A DNA stretch of 64,000 nt from Aquisalimonas sp. 2447. Lineage in GTDB: Bacteria > Pseudomonadota > Gammaproteobacteria > Nitrococcales > Aquisalimonadaceae. Both the position numbers and the translations under genes were made by a program. Positions 63,651-64,000 of the stretch are shown piece after piece. Under the pieces are notes generated by a model. The model did no database searches. It was not told the DNA's origin and saw nothing but the letters and a program-made list of their open reading frames with translations. Each line of letters starts with the position of its first letter. The first letter of the stretch is position 1. The DNA lies in contig NZ_CP050695.1 of the NCBI RefSeq assembly GCF_012044895.1, forward strand, positions 3,316,501 through 3,380,500, read 5' to 3'.

Positions 63651-64000
63651 TCCGGCCCGGGACGGATGTGGCGGTGTATCTGTGCCGCGAGCCCGTGGAC
63701 ATGCGCAAGTCGATTGACGGTTTGTCGCTGCTCGTCCAGGAGGTCATGGCGTGCGATCCGTTCACCGCGGCGGTGTTCGTGTTCTGCAACCGGGCGCGGG
63801 ATAAGGTGAAGATCCTGTTCTGGGAGCGCAACGGCTTTGTGGTCTGGTACAAACGCCTCGAGCAGGAGCGGTTCAAGTGGCCGGCTTGCGGTGAGCGGGA
63901 GCGGCTCACGCTCTCGGGCCAGGAGCTCAACTGGTTGCTCGACGGCATCGACATCACCCGTATGCAGCCGCACAAAGCGTTGCATTTTCAGTCGGTTGGA
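63647..64000 (+). CDS. tnpB: IS66 accessory protein TnpB (second copy, stop outside window)
   Basis: 118 codons up to the window end, MIRPGTDVAVYLCREPVDMRKSIDG through HKALHFQSVG, which is the same C-terminal sequence as the first copy; only the stop codon is missing. Differs from copy one by a few substitutions (T/S, I/M, A/E, P/S types). Confidence 0.9.
   Translation, partial: MIRPGTDVAVYLCREPVDMRKSIDGLSLLVQEVMACDPFTAAVFVFCNRARDKVKILFWERNGFVVWYKRLEQERFKWPACGERERLTLSGQELNWLLDGIDITRMQPHKALHFQSVG

Larger units (their letters stand above)
63361..64000 (+). mobile_element. IS66-family insertion sequence, second copy (left part, cut by window edge)
   Basis: Starts with terminal repeat GTAAGCGCTCCACGAACCCC at 63361, matching the right end of the copy at 14259-16570. 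The expected 8-bp duplicate on this side is TGATTTTC (63353-63360). tnpA and tnpB are present; tnpC would follow outside the window. Orientation is opposite to the first copy, with substitutions throughout. Confidence 0.9.

Overview
The window is high-GC DNA from a gammaproteobacterium, most likely a halophilic or haloalkaliphilic member of the Ectothiorhodospiraceae/Chromatiales (Halorhodospira- or Aquisalimonas-like). The evidence is gammaproteobacterial housekeeping genes (rluD, bamD, sucCD, nadE, glnB, pilSR), a photoactive yellow protein almost superimposable on the Halorhodospira halophila type, and a complete exosortase-A (XrtA) exopolysaccharide core. The genus is an inference. No rRNA, tRNA or CRISPR array was recognised.

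Layout. 1-5.9 kb: housekeeping genes, with rluD (cut by the window edge) and bamD divergent, then a minus-strand sucC-sucD-nadE-glnB run. 6.3-8.1 kb: an orphan Hcp gene followed by a cysteine hydrolase and a small lipoprotein, which look like a type VI secretion cargo module. 8.4-13.8 kb: pilS-pilR and two sigma-54-type pilin genes flanking an unknown membrane protein. 13.8-18 kb: a diguanylate cyclase gene split by an IS66 element with a perfect 8-bp target duplication, and a divergent PilZ gene. 18.1-27 kb: iscA, then a FixJ/FixL-like two-component pair divergent from an acyl-CoA ligase, transporter, UspA and acyl-CoA dehydrogenase cluster. 27-31.4 kb: a Phd/PIN toxin-antitoxin pair, a QmcA/NfeD pair, galE and a HigBA-like pair. 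31.7-34 kb: two head-to-tail group II introns inside one REP palindrome, the downstream one internally deleted and the upstream one with a frameshifted reverse transcriptase. 34-34.7 kb: a second HigBA pair. 35-38.3 kb: pyp, a PYP-type 4-coumarate ligase and tyrosine ammonia-lyase, together enough to make the p-coumaroyl chromophore and its holoprotein. 38.5-51.7 kb: the XrtA locus (acyl carrier protein, acyl-CoA ligase, PLP decarboxylase, VanZ-like protein, AAA ATPase, FN3 lipoprotein, export lipoprotein, chain-length protein, tyrosine kinase, outer-membrane barrel, exosortase A/EpsI). 51.8-64 kb: a lower-GC, mosaic polysaccharide region with three sulfotransferase genes (one carrying an internal stop), two family-2 glycosyltransferases, a pyruvyl transferase, an ABC exporter, an unrecognised PP-loop protein, and a gene disrupted by both an IS1380-like element and a second IS66 copy.

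Themes linking the regions. (i) Intergenic space is filled with three families of short palindromes (GTAG...GGCGGACCT/AGGTCCGCC, a GGTGCATC/GATGCACC family, and a GGGAGCGAC.GTCGC family), often as inverted pairs and showing compensatory base changes. (ii) Four perfect TGTGA-N6-TCACA palindromes lie upstream of a pilin, pyp, the FN3 lipoprotein and the EPS export operon, suggesting that one CRP-family regulator coordinates pili, the blue-light receptor and matrix synthesis. (iii) Surface-lifestyle functions (type IV pili, c-di-GMP genes, PYP, EPS) are clustered, and several have been hit by mobile elements.
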